This document shows positions 1 through 9,113 of a stretch of DNA of 61,556 nt, in pieces. Each line of letters opens with the position of its first letter. The stretch's first letter is position 1. The notes beneath the pieces are model-generated. The model was not told the origin of the DNA. It made no database searches and saw nothing but the letters and a program-made list of their open reading frames with translations. The stretch covers positions 1 to 61,556 of the forward strand of contig JABCYW010000019.1 of assembly GCA_013289985.1 (NCBI GenBank), in the 5' to 3' direction. This stretch comes from Betaproteobacteria bacterium. GTDB taxonomy: Bacteria > Pseudomonadota > Gammaproteobacteria > Burkholderiales > Burkholderiaceae_C. Both the position numbers and the translations under genes were made by a program.

Positions 1-2
1 AC

Positions 3-194
3 AAGGTCGTGGCCGCCGATGTGGGCGTGCTCAACGCGTGCCTGGATCGGATGGCTGCTGCCGCGGTCGTACTGGTGCTCCCCATGCTCCCCGGCCCTCG
101 ACCGTCCGTGGATCACATCGCCGCAGATCACGTGCATCACACGGCGTACTCGTTCGAAGAGGCCATCGCGTTGGTGCGGCATCGGCACCGATGA
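3..194 (+). CDS. possible 3' end of an unidentified gene, cut by the left edge
   Basis: A plus-strand frame is open from the left edge to a TGA at 192-194 and encodes about 63 residues with G/C-rich third positions. The tail contains a His-rich stretch (DHVHHTAYSF) and ends in RHRHR. I do not recognise the family. The opposite strand is also open here, so the coding strand is uncertain. It runs convergently toward the diguanylate cyclase gene that ends at 247. Confidence 0.22.
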   Translation, partial: KVVAADVGVLNACLDRMAAAAVVLVLPMLPGPRPSVDHIAADHVHHTAYSFEEAIALVRHRHR

Positions 195-246
195 CCCGCT
201 GAGGGAGTTCAGTCGTGAGCGAGCATCAAGGTTGCCGCACTGCCGC

Positions 247-2253
247 TCACCCGGCTTCACCGTCGCCACCGCGCAGTGCCTCGGCCCCGGGGCTGGCAGA
301 GCGCGCCCCTGCCGCCCCCAGGATTGCGTGCCGCACTGCGTTTCGGCCCGCATGCTTGGCGGCGTAACAGGCCTGGTCTGCCGCCTCGAGCACTTCGGCC
401 AGCGAGCGGTGCGCGAGGTCGATCTCGACGACCCCGATGCTCGCCGTGACGCGCAGCGAGGGATCCGTCTCGCAGATACCGTGAATCTCGACCTGTTCCC
501 GGATCTGTTCCGCGATAGTCAGCGCCTGACCCAGTGGACATCCGTACAAAAGCACGGCGAACTCGTCCCCACCAAGGCGCGCGACCGTGTCTTCTTCTCG
601 CGTCCGATCTCGCAGCACTTGGGCAATGCGTCGGAGCAACGCGTCGCCGGCGGCGTGGCCCGCACGGTCGTTGACCTGCTTGAAGTGATCGAGGTCGATG
701 AACAGCGCGCCGGACGGATCGCGGCGCCGACGATCTGAGACGACCTTGTTCAGCCGCTGATCGAATTCGCGACGGTTGACGAGCTCGGTCAGCGGATCAT
801 GCGTCGCGCTCCACTCGAGCTTCTCGCGCTGGCGTCGCGCGTCGGTGGCGTCCGACACGATCCAGATCATCCGCCGCGCCGCACCATGGCGATCATGGAT
901 GGCGGCACCCTGCACATGGGCCCAGAGGGTCGACCCGTCCCGACGAAGCAACGGCAATTCGGTCTCGAACACCTGGCCATCGTGGAAAGCGGCCTCGGCG
1001 GCATCGCGCGCACCGTCTCGCGAGATCTCGGGCGATACGAGCTCCTGCCACGGAGCACCCGCAAGCTCGCCTGCGTCGTAGCCCAACAACTGCTCGAGCT
1101 GATTGCCGGCCAGCTCGACATGCTCGTCATCGGTGAATGCGATGCCAACCGGCGCATGGGCCAGCACGGCTTGCATCTTCTGCAAAGAGCTTTCGATGTC
1201 GTCCCGAGTGGACGCCAGTTGCTCGCTCACGTGCTTCAGGACAACGGACAGCTCACCGACTTCACCGTTTGCATCCGGCCACCCTTCGCCGGGGGGCTGG
1301 GAGCGATCCAGCGCCAGCAGCGCGCGCTTGCGGAGCCGACTCATGGGCAACAGGAACCAGGCCGTGACGCCAAAGATCGCAGCGGCGCCTGCCAAGCCCA
1401 CGGCACCGGCGAGCACGACCGTGCGCGCCATCGAACGAGTGGCTTTCCCGAACAACACATCCGCCGAGGCGACACGAAACACCATCCAGTCGGTGCCCGG
1501 CACGGCCGCCATGGCCACGAACCGGTCACCCAGGTGGCCCGTCCACGGTGCCGGTTCCATCGGCGTGCCTTGCCGCCGCCATCTGTCGACGGCCGGCTTC
1601 AGCGTCGGATCGTCTCCCACCTCCGACATCAGGCGTCCGGCGTCGGCATGCACCAGGACGCGACCTTGCGCGTCTGCGATGATGGTCTGGACATCGGGAT
1701 CGTCCGTTTGAGTGGCACGGGCGATGTGGGAGAGGAAGTTGTCCGCCCCCAGGTGAAGTGCTCCCGCCAACACCACCGGTGTTCCGCCGGAATTGGACAG
1801 CGGGCATGCCAGGAGGACGTCAGCCGCACCGCGCGTCTCGGCGTCCGCGATGGGCGGCGTCACGACCGGGCCCGTGGTGACGCGGATCGGCAGGACGCTC
1901 GCACGAAGCACTTCGACGTGATCGAACAGCGCACGCAGCACGTCCTGCTTGTCGAGGAAGGACTGGATTCGCCCGGCATCGGCCGGCTCACCCACGGGCC
2001 ACGACCTCGCGGCGGCGGTCAAGGCGCGTTGATGTTCGATGACGCTTGACGACAGCGTCGCCGCAATCCGCGCTGCGCCGAGGTTCGAGTCGAGGATCGA
2101 CTGCTCTGTGTAGCTCTGGGCTTCTCGAACCGAGTAGGCCACGGTCGCCGAGACGCTGAGTGCGATCAAGAGCGCGCCCGCGACAGCCAGTCTCGTCTTC
2201 AGAGATCTCAGCGCGGCCGCGTTCGAGCGGAACGGTTTACTGAAAGTGGCCAC
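247..2253 (-). CDS. membrane diguanylate cyclase with periplasmic sensor and PAS domain
   Basis: This 668-residue protein makes cyclic di-GMP from two GTP at the inner membrane. An N-terminal membrane segment (about 20-42) is followed by a roughly 220-residue periplasmic region resembling a Cache-type sensor, a second membrane segment near 275-300, a HAMP-like linker, a PAS domain (about 355-475) and a GGDEF domain. The active-site motif is intact (GGDEF, 561-565). An inhibitory I-site REED lies exactly five residues before it, so product inhibition is expected. The start is GTG, with GGAGAA about 10 bp upstream. No EAL domain is present. About 25 Ala/Gly-rich residues follow the catalytic domain. 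The ligand is unknown. The gene diverges from a decayed propeller/GGDEF gene. Confidence 0.9.
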   Translation of the reverse strand: MATFSKPFRSNAAALRSLKTRLAVAGALLIALSVSATVAYSVREAQSYTEQSILDSNLGAARIAATLSSSVIEHQRALTAAARSWPVGEPADAGRIQSFLDKQDVLRALFDHVEVLRASVLPIRVTTGPVVTPPIADAETRGAADVLLACPLSNSGGTPVVLAGALHLGADNFLSHIARATQTDDPDVQTIIADAQGRVLVHADAGRLMSEVGDDPTLKPAVDRWRRQGTPMEPAPWTGHLGDRFVAMAAVPGTDWMVFRVASADVLFGKATRSMARTVVLAGAVGLAGAAAIFGVTAWFLLPMSRLRKRALLALDRSQPPGEGWPDANGEVGELSVVLKHVSEQLASTRDDIESSLQKMQAVLAHAPVGIAFTDDEHVELAGNQLEQLLGYDAGELAGAPWQELVSPEISRDGARDAAEAAFHDGQVFETELPLLRRDGSTLWAHVQGAAIHDRHGAARRMIWIVSDATDARRQREKLEWSATHDPLTELVNRREFDQRLNKVVSDRRRRDPSGALFIDLDHFKQVNDRAGHAAGDALLRRIAQVLRDRTREEDTVARLGGDEFAVLLYGCPLGQALTIAEQIREQVEIHGICETDPSLRVTASIGVVEIDLAHRSLAEVLEAADQACYAAKHAGRNAVRHAILGAAGARSASPGAEALRGGDGEAG

Positions 2254-2523
2254 GCTTCAAGGATTCTCCGACATGGGCCACAGGGAATCGGCGCCCACGG
2301 AGATTCTCGCGCCGATCGTAGGACGAGTGCAGCTTCTCGTCCGTTCGGAGCGGAATCTGTCAAGAGGTTTGCGTGGGCAGCGATTCCGTCGAGCGTGCCA
2401 AGCTTGCCTGCCATTCAGCCATTGACTTCGAGGACGATTGCGCGTTCGAGACGCACCCTCCGGTCATCGGCAGCCTCATTTTCGTCATGCTTGACGGCTT
2501 GCACTCCCAACGATTCAACTGAC

Positions 2524-3694
2524 ATGGAGCGAACGAGGCGCCGGCGGGAAGTTCGCCATGAGTTGCCTTGGCGGCGCGCCGCAGCGCAGTTGAGCGTGCT
2601 TCTCTTGCTCGCCCTGGTGCTGGTGGCTCAGTCACGGGCCCAGCAATTGTCCTTGAAGGAATTCGGACACGCCGATGGTTTGAGGAACCTGGCGGTGACC
2701 GCCCTGGCGCAGGACGCCACAGGATTCATCTGGGCAGGCACGGAGAACGGGGCCTACCAGTTCGACGGGGCGCGCTTCGAGCGGATTGGTGCCGAGCAGA
2801 AGCTCGTCTCGGTCAATTCGTTCGCGGCGGAGGAACAGCGAGTCTGGATCGCGGCCGACGGTGGCCTGTGGTTGTGGCGCGATGAGCGTCTGCAGCGCAT
2901 CCAGCCGGATGGCCCCCGTTGGAGGTCGGCGACTATCCGCAGATGGTCGCCCCGGATGGCGCGGGTGGCGCCTGGGTCGTCAGCCACTGGCAACTGTTCG
3001 ATCTGACGCCGACGACGGGGGGCGGATGGCGTCGGCGGGAAGTGCGAGTCGCGCGCGAGGACGTCGGCGGCACCGGCGGCACGACGATCACGAGCGTCAT
3101 CGCCGACGGCAGCGGTGACGCCTGGTTCGGCCGCGGGTACAGGATTTGTCGCCGGGCCGCCGGAACATCAGCTGCTGTACGCCGCCACGGGAGCAGGCGT
3201 CGAGTCGTTCGACGTCGATGCGGCCCGTTTCCGGCCGCTCGCCGGCACGAGCGGCCAGGAGACGCAAGCGATGGCCAGCGATGCGCGGGGCGCGCTCTGG
3301 GCCGAAACGGCGCACGGCCGCTTGTTGCGCTTTGCGCCCGCGAGCAAGGAGGGCGGACGCGGCACGTCGATCGGACTGCCAGGGGCAGAGGCCGTCCTCG
3401 GGCGGAGAGGAATTCGTCGTGGTCATGCCCGGCCTGGACATCTCGCAGCTCGAACACCGGGCGCGCCTCGCGGAGATCCATCTGCCGATCGCGGCGGCGC
3501 CGATGAGCATCGGCACCGTGACGTGTTCCTTCGGCGTGGCCGGGACGAACGGAGCCGGCACGGTCGACGTGGATGCCCTGATCGCGACCGCTGACGAGGC
3601 GCTGTATCGCGCCAAGCGCAACGGACGCAACCGCATCGAATGGACCGATGCCGTGCCCGCGTCGGCGCATGGGGGGGCGCAATCGCGCGCTTGA
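2524..3694 (+). pseudogene. decayed two-component-propeller / GGDEF gene
   Basis: The remains of one gene are spread over three frames. Frame 1 from ATG 2524 encodes a signal-peptide-like start and beta-propeller repeats of the ligand_reg_prop (Reg_prop) type (DATGFIWAGTENGAYQFDG). Near 2910 the reading moves to frame 3 (QMVAPDGAGGAWVVSHWQL), and near 3130-3150 back to frame 1 (LLYAATGAGVESFDVDAARF). Near 3390 it jumps into the second half of a GGDEF domain in frame 2 (GGEEFVVVMPG, then EALYRAKRNGRNRIEW). The rest of the propeller, any Y_Y_Y domain, the membrane segment and the first half of the GGDEF domain are missing. An intact version would be a periplasmic-sensor diguanylate cyclase. Sequencing error could explain the indels but not the missing core. 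Confidence 0.75.
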
Positions 3695-4335
3695 TGGCGC
3701 GCCTCGGGCGTCGGTCGGAGTCGCTTCAGTGATCAGGCGCGGGCTCAGGCAGCGGCGCGCGCAGTCGTGCCCTTGCCCAGGGCGCCGGCGATGTCCAGGA
3801 TCTTCAGTCCCGCTGCTCTTTGTGATGCGAAGCCGCCGCGCAAAGCTTTGCTTCCACGTTCGAGGGTTCGATGTGGGGGCGTTCCGCAAGCTGCCTGGCA
3901 CCGCGCGCTCGGACACGGAACTGTATGGCCGCCGCCATGTAGTCCCCATGAGTCGGCTTGGCGGCAGTCAAACCAGCGCCAAATAATCCGCCGACAAAGC
4001 GTCGTAGGGCGCCGGCAAACGAAGGCGTGTGGGCGTACGTACCCGAGGTTAGAGATCCAGACATGATCATCCCTTCGAGAGAAAGCAGCCCAAGGCTTGC
4101 GATGGGATGAATACTAAGTGTTTACCAGTACTTAGAAAAGTGAATAAACTTCATCCAAGATATGCACACCCTTCATATCATGCCACCCCGCCAGGGCCGA
4201 GACGCGCGCTGTCGGCAATAGCGCACGTGCGTTCGCGACGTTTGCGCACCGCGCGTGAAGCCTGAATGCACGGCAAAGGTCACCCGCCTGGCGCCTTCGA
4301 CGAACACGCTTCACCAACTCAAAATCTCGGTCCGA
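3695..4335. other. gene-poor stretch with a possible broken small gene
   Basis: No intact gene of recognisable family lies in these 641 bp. The minus strand holds a possible frameshifted small gene (3745-4064, listed separately). The part from about 4100 to 4200 is clearly richer in A and T than its surroundings and may be promoter DNA for that gene. A 61-codon minus-strand frame at 4132-4317 has no features I trust. Confidence 0.5.
3745..4064 (-). pseudogene. possible small gene with a frameshift
   Basis: On the minus strand, ATG 4064 has a good ribosome site (AAGGG, 6 bp upstream). It opens a basic, Gly/Ala-rich peptide (LRRFVGGLFGAGLTAAKP) that ends at a stop at 3804-3806. Another minus-strand frame across the same end carries a more protein-like tail (LKILDIAGALGKGTTARAAA) ending at 3745. 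The two together suggest a protein of about 105 residues broken by one indel. The family is unknown. It may instead be two chance frames. Confidence 0.3.
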
Positions 4336-5892
4336 TCAGGAAACGTCCAGCTTGAAAGCTCCGACCACCGAAGACAGGTGCAACACTTGCTGCTTGAGGC
4401 TCTCAGTGGCCGCGGTTGATTCCTCGACCAGTGCCGCATTCTGCTGGGTCATCTGATCGAGCTGCGTCACCGCGATATTGACCTGGCTGATGCCTTCGCT
4501 CTGTTCGACGGCCGCGGTGCTGATTTCGCCGATGATGGCCGAGACCCGCTCCACCGAACTGACGATCTCGCCCATCGTTGTGCCCGCTTCCCGCACGAAC
4601 TGCGAGCCAGATGCGACCTTTTCGGCGCTCGTGCCGATCAAGCCCTTGATTTCACGCGCGGCCGTCGCTGATCGCTGCGCCAGACTGCGCACTTCGCTCG
4701 CCACGACTGCGAAGCCGCGGCCTTGCTCGCCCGCCCGCGCCGCCTCCACCGCGGCATTCAGCGCGAGGATGTTGGTTTGGAAGGCGATCCCGTCGATCAC
4801 GCCGATGATGTCGGAGATCTTGTTCGAGGCCCCGGCAATGTCGTCCATCGTCGCCACGACCTTTGCAACGACATCGCCACCGCGCGAAGCGACCTGTGAG
4901 GCTGAAACGGCCAAGGCCGCGGCCTGACGCGATGCGTCGGCGCTCTGGCGCACGGTGGCCGTGAGTTCTTCCATGCTCGAGGCCGTCTGCTGCAGGCTCG
5001 ACGCAGCCTGCTCGGTGCGCGCCGAGAGATCCTGATTTCCGGCTGCGATCTCGGCACTCGCCTGGCCAATCGAATCACTGACTGCATGCACGCCGGAAAC
5101 CAGTTCGGCCAAATGGCCTTGCATCTTGCTGAGGTCTGCAACGAGGGTCTGTACTTCATCGCGCCCGAGGTCGGCCACTAGGGGCGCCCTCAGGTCGCCC
5201 GCTGCGACCAGCGCAGCCCGGTGGGAAACTTCGGCGAGCGGCTCGACGATGGAGCGCGAGAGCGACCACGCGCACCACAGGCTCAGCAAGCCCCCGAGCA
5301 CGGCGCCAGCAGCGAGCATGGTGACGCCCTCGTGCGCACTGCTCGAGGCCGCCGTTCGAGCTTCTGTGACGCGCTGAGCTTGGTAGCGCGCAAATGCCTC
5401 GACCGTACTCGCATAGCCGTCGGCGGCGGGGCGCAGCGTGCCGTGAATCTCGTCGCTCGGAATCTTCTCGCCCGCTTCCTTGCGCTTGACCAGCTTGTTG
5501 CGAATGGCGCGAAATTCGTTCCCGGCGGCATCGATCGCGGCGAACAGCTCGCGCGAGTGGGGATCCGCGGCCAGCGCCTCAAGGCGCTTTCGCACCTCTT
5601 CCGAGCGCGCGGAGGTGATCTTGCGGTCCGCGTTGATGCTCGCCGCATAGCCGGCTTCGTCGGACTGCAGCAGTGTCTCGGCGCGTTCCGAACTGATGAC
5701 GACGATGGCGTGCAACTCCTGCGCGAGCAGAGCGCGTTGGGCCGAATCGCCGCCGAGGTCGTCGGCAATCCCTTGCAAGCCGTTCAGGCGCCAGATGCCC
5801 ACGCCGTTGGCGATCAAGGTAACGAGCAGGACGAGACCAAAGGCGAGGGTCAGCCTCGGGACGAGGCGCATGCGTTCAAAGATGGATTTCAT
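4336..5892 (-). CDS. methyl-accepting chemotaxis protein (Tar/Tsr type)
   Basis: This 518-residue inner-membrane chemoreceptor has a membrane segment (about 13-33), a periplasmic four-helix-bundle sensor domain (about 34-190), a second membrane segment (about 193-213), a HAMP domain (about 215-267) and a long cytoplasmic signalling helix pair. The highly conserved hairpin tip is present ([20 protein letters not shown]), followed by [13 protein letters not shown]. The C-terminus (VGAFKLDVS) lacks the NWETF-type pentapeptide that tethers CheR, as is common outside enteric bacteria. The frame is open further upstream, but ATG 5892 gives the classic N-terminus [10 protein letters not shown]. Expression probably comes from the sigma-28 promoter at 5981-6007. 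The ligand is unknown. No che or flagellar gene is in the window. Confidence 0.93.
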   Translation of the reverse strand: MKSIFERMRLVPRLTLAFGLVLLVTLIANGVGIWRLNGLQGIADDLGGDSAQRALLAQELHAIVVISSERAETLLQSDEAGYAASINADRKITSARSEEVRKRLEALAADPHSRELFAAIDAAGNEFRAIRNKLVKRKEAGEKIPSDEIHGTLRPAADGYASTVEAFARYQAQRVTEARTAASSSAHEGVTMLAAGAVLGGLLSLWCAWSLSRSIVEPLAEVSHRAALVAAGDLRAPLVADLGRDEVQTLVADLSKMQGHLAELVSGVHAVSDSIGQASAEIAAGNQDLSARTEQAASSLQQTASSMEELTATVRQSADASRQAAALAVSASQVASRGGDVVAKVVATMDDIAGASNKISDIIGVIDGIAFQTNILALNAAVEAARAGEQGRGFAVVASEVRSLAQRSATAAREIKGLIGTSAEKVASGSQFVREAGTTMGEIVSSVERVSAIIGEISTAAVEQSEGISQVNIAVTQLDQMTQQNAALVEESTAATESLKQQVLHLSSVVGAFKLDVS

Positions 5893-5949
5893 GAGCAGAG
5901 CATTCCTGGGCGGTCGAGCAACCCAGCAGGCGCTCTCCGCAGTCAAGAA

Positions 5950-5967
5950 GGACGCATCGATGCGTCC
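5950..5967. repeat. perfect 18-bp palindrome in the chemoreceptor leader
   Basis: GGACGCATCGATGCGTCC reads identically on both strands. It lies between the predicted sigma-28 promoter and the receptor start codon, about 10-25 nt downstream of the predicted transcription start. It could be a protein-binding dyad or a hairpin in the mRNA leader. Confidence 0.6.
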
Positions 5968-5980
5968 CCAGAAAGTAAAT

Positions 5981-6007
5981 CTATCGGCAGACCGGACGAG
6001 AACTTGA
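5981..6007 (-). promoter_or_regulatory. sigma-28 (FliA) promoter for the chemoreceptor
   Basis: Read on the minus strand this is TCAAGTTC-N11-GCCGATAG. It matches the flagellar sigma-28 pattern TAAAGTTT-N11-GCCGATAA at most positions with the exact 11-nt spacing. It points toward the chemoreceptor gene, whose ATG is about 90 bp downstream. Confidence 0.8.
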
Positions 6008-6079
6008 TATCCGATGCACTCTTGACGGCGCTATCCACAATATCCAGTGGCATGGTGCCGGAATTGCCGAATACATCGG

Positions 6080-6526
6080 TTAGTACCGCAGCGGGACGTC
6101 GCATATGCCGGCATCGGCCAGCGCCGAAGTCTTGCCGAACTCCGCGGTGCGGGGTCGCACCCAGCGGTCGAGCGTGGCAAACAGGCGCGCGAGATTGATT
6201 GGCTTGGCGATATGGTCGTTCATACCGGCGGCGAGCGCTTTGTCGCGGTCCTCGGCCATGGTGCTGGCGGTCAACGCGATCACTGGCAAATCGAGCCACT
6301 GCGCTTGCCCGCGCAGGACGCGGGTCGCGGCGTAGCCATCCAAAACAGGCATCTGACAATCCATCAGGACGCCGTCGAAGCGCTGGCGGCTCAACATATC
6401 CAGAGCCTCCTGCCCGTCGCAGGCCACACTGACGACGACGCCGGCATGGCGCAGCATGCATAGAGCAATCTCACGGCTGACATCATTGTCCTCGACGAGG
6501 AGGATTTGTACGCCGCGAAAGCGCAA
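6080..6526 (-). pseudogene. orphan receiver domain, remnant of a hybrid histidine kinase
   Basis: A complete response-regulator receiver domain is encoded on the minus strand. It has the acidic pair in LLVEDND, the phosphoacceptor Asp in LMDCQMPVLDG, the Thr in ALTAST and the Lys in HIAKPI. These motifs are typical of the C-terminal receivers of hybrid sensor kinases. The frame stays open upstream to 6880, but the predicted peptide there is not kinase-like and no HATPase motifs are seen. After the receiver the frame ends within about 25 residues (ending VPLRY) with no Hpt domain. I read it as the surviving tail of a deleted hybrid kinase. A free-standing CheY-like protein from a weak TTG near 6526 is possible. 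Confidence 0.6.
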
Positions 6527-7232
6527 TTGCTCGTCAACGATCGCCCTTCTGCACCTCACTTCAATGTCCGCCTCACATTGCCAGGGGTTGCTGAGGTCGC
6601 GCGCAACCGTGGCAGTACTGCCTTCGCAGCCATTGAGGATGGTATTTGCCGTCTCGACTCGCGCGCTGCGCCTGCAAGGGTCAACTTGCCGCCTATCGCC
6701 CGGTCTCCGCGCCACTCGATTTATCGAAGATTCAGCGTAGTCGAGCGCAACCTTCGGTTTGCTTTCGGTGAAGCCAGGGTCCGTGAAATCTTGACTATGG
6801 AAGTTCCCCATGCCATCGCAAACTCGATTGAACGGCAGCTGACCGGCCCTTGATCGCTGAAATCCGAGTCCTGACGCCATTCAACGCCGCGTGATCGTCT
6901 TGCGACCAAGCAGCTCATGTGGAGTCTCATGCCGTCGTTTCGACGCCTTGCTGAGGCATAGCTGAGTTCCGTCGCCTTCCCTCGAAAGACGCGATAGGCC
7001 AGGACCGTATGGGCGCCGACGCCGTCCAGGCGTTCGAAGCAAAGGCCCATACCCTGCTCGAGCAGGCAGCCGCGCATCGGGATCTGTCGTCCGCGCTGGC
7101 TTTTCTGCCTTCTCGACGAGGCCTCTTGCCTCTCCAGAGCCCGGCGCCTGCGCATGGATGAGCCCGTGTTGATCAGTCCGCACAGGGCCACCGATTCCTG
7201 GCCTCGGTATCAGTCGCCAGCCTTCGACAACG
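6527..7232. other. gene-poor stretch, probably decayed
   Basis: About 700 bp between the receiver remnant and the lipoprotein gene have no convincing gene. Minus-strand frames are open, but their predicted peptides are Arg/Ser/Pro-rich without family motifs, and base composition is less GC-rich than in the gene-dense part. A short protein-like patch (FERLDGVGAHTVLAYRVF, around 6990-7040, minus strand) may be a fragment of an older gene. Confidence 0.5.
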
Positions 7233-8333
7233 TCATTGCGCGACGAACAACATGCCATGCGGATCATGGAGGGCCGATGCGCTTCCGATGCCCACGACGA
7301 CCGGGGTGAGATGGCCGGTGGCCAGATCGAGTTGCATGACCTGGCCCTGCCCGGCGGAGTACGCATCGCCTTGCTTGAACGCGCCGTCCACCCGGTAGGT
7401 GGTGTTGTTGGCGTCGGTGAACAGGAGGAATGTCTTGCCCGTGGGGCCCGGCGCAGGAACGAATCGCGTGTCATCGACGGGGTAGACCGGCCCGTCCTTG
7501 TCGTTGTAGAGCGTCAGCGTGAGGACGCTGACTGACTGGCTCGGCCCGGGGTTCTTGATGAAGACTAGTTTTCCGTCAGCCTGGCTGTCGAGCACCAGGT
7601 TGCCGGATGGATCGACCGCTTCCGAATCGGGGTCGGTCAATGCCAGGGTCGTCAGTTGATTGAACGTCGGATTGGCGGAGCCGCCGACCGAGGGCGTGAT
7701 GTCCGTTGCCTGCGCGTTCCCCGCCAGAACCGGAGCCACGTCGAACGTCGTGCCGTTCGCGTTGAGCGTGAGGGCGACGACCGTCGGGGCGACGCCAGGG
7801 GTCGTCGGATTCGACGCACTGGCGTAGACGACGCCGCTGATCAACTGCATGTCGTCAAAACCACCGCCGTGCGCTGTCGGCAATGTCGGCTGCCAGGTCT
7901 TTTGCGCGCCCGTGCCGAGATCGATGATCGTCAACAGGGGATTGCCATCTTCATTGGCCATCGCCCACAGGGCATTCGTGTCCGCTCGCATCATGAGTCC
8001 ATCGACGTGCCCGGGAACTGAATATGTCTTCAGCAAATTGCCCGACAGGTCATACTGGACGACGGAATTCGTCAGGCCCGGAACCGACCCGTCCTTGACA
8101 TCGCCGGCATTCTGATATCCGATGAAGATCGTATTTCCAGATTGGACAATCGAATCAGGCTTGTTATTGCTGGCCGGGGCCTGGGCAAACACGGTCAGCG
8201 CGAGCCCGGATGCCGTAGCGGTGTTTGCGGGCGTCGCCGACGCAGCGGGAGAGCTATCCCCACCGCAACCGGAGATGCCAATGGCAATGGCGCAGCACGC
8301 TGACAACGTGGACACACGGGATATGGATTTCAT
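7233..8333 (-). CDS. predicted lipoprotein with propeller-like repeats
   Basis: This 366-residue protein has a lipoprotein signal peptide with lipobox ISGC (Cys about 23), followed by a Ser/Ala/Thr-rich linker. The rest is a non-catalytic-looking repeat domain with motifs such as NTIFIGYQNAGD, NSVVQYDLSGNLLKTYSVPGHVDGL and DPDSEAVDPSGNLVLDSQADGKLVFI. This spacing suggests six or so beta-propeller blades. It is probably anchored in the outer or inner membrane facing the periplasm. The ribosome site AGGAAG sits 6 bp before the ATG. The family is otherwise unrecognised and no neighbour suggests a function. Confidence 0.8.
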   Translation of the reverse strand: MKSISRVSTLSACCAIAIGISGCGGDSSPAASATPANTATASGLALTVFAQAPASNNKPDSIVQSGNTIFIGYQNAGDVKDGSVPGLTNSVVQYDLSGNLLKTYSVPGHVDGLMMRADTNALWAMANEDGNPLLTIIDLGTGAQKTWQPTLPTAHGGGFDDMQLISGVVYASASNPTTPGVAPTVVALTLNANGTTFDVAPVLAGNAQATDITPSVGGSANPTFNQLTTLALTDPDSEAVDPSGNLVLDSQADGKLVFIKNPGPSQSVSVLTLTLYNDKDGPVYPVDDTRFVPAPGPTGKTFLLFTDANNTTYRVDGAFKQGDAYSAGQGQVMQLDLATGHLTPVVVGIGSASALHDPHGMLFVAQ

Positions 8334-8760
8334 GTTGCTTCCTGATTCGATTTCGATGCGCGATAGCGCGCGTGCGCCATTTCATACACCAGCCATGCGC
8401 GTACGATCAAGTTGCATACGGTATGTGCGATATATGTCCGTCGCGTGACGCATTCAGGATTGAGACAAACTTAAGCCACCGCTCAGGATAATTAGAATTG
8501 AATTAGAAAAGCCATCGGATCGCGGTACGGTCGAGTTACTCCGCCGACCGGCAGGATGCGGGCGCATGCACTGGAAGGCAGGCGCCGTCGGGTGGCACAG
8601 GGAGTCGACAGAAGTGCGCGGCTGTCGGCAATGACGGAGAGCCCGTCCTGGCCAGGATCCGCCCATTCCTTGGGCCAGCCCGAACAATCGGTTCACCTTC
8701 AGCCCACGATTCCGATAACAGCAGCAGGCCGATCCAGGCCCTGCAAACCGGACGCACCAC
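8334..8760. other. intergenic region without recognised gene
   Basis: This is 427 bp between the lipoprotein gene and the small plus-strand gene. The first 180 bp are relatively A+T-rich, with a run of AATTAGAATTGAATTAGAAAA near 8490-8510, and probably hold the lipoprotein promoter. I see no intact gene, RNA or terminator in the remainder. Confidence 0.5.
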
Positions 8761-9045
8761 GTGGACACCTCGATTTCCAGTACGCCCCCATCCGCTGCCC
8801 AACCCCCTGCTGCCTCGGTCGGTGACGCCGCCGCGAAGCCCGGGGCGAGCACCGATCGCGAAGTCGCCGCGCCAGCAGCACCGCAATCTTCGACGACGGT
8901 CACCCTGAGCCCCGCTGCGCAAGCTGCTCAGGAAGCATCCGAAACGCCCGAGCAGACGGCCCGCGAGGCGCGCGGCAACGACCGCCAGGCACAACAGCTG
9001 GTTGCGAAGCAGGCTGCGGTGGCAAAGATGTACGCCGGCAGCTGA
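8761..9045 (+). CDS. small Ala/Pro-rich protein of unknown function
   Basis: This 94-residue protein starts at GTG and has a low-complexity N-terminal half rich in Ala, Pro and Ser. The more regular second half (TVTLSPAAQAAQEASE, then ARGNDRQAQQLVAKQAAVAKMY) looks helical. There is no signal peptide or membrane segment. Codon use fits a real gene, but no clear ribosome site precedes the GTG. The TVTLSPAAQA segment resembles tails of small proteins seen in many Burkholderiales; I cannot name the family. Confidence 0.5.
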   Translation: MDTSISSTPPSAAQPPAASVGDAAAKPGASTDREVAAPAAPQSSTTVTLSPAAQAAQEASETPEQTAREARGNDRQAQQLVAKQAAVAKMYAGS

Positions 9046-9113
9046 AACCGAGCCATGGAACTCCGGTGGCGCGGCGCTGCCGGCGTCTCGTCGGCATGCA
9101 GTCGCTCAAGGCG

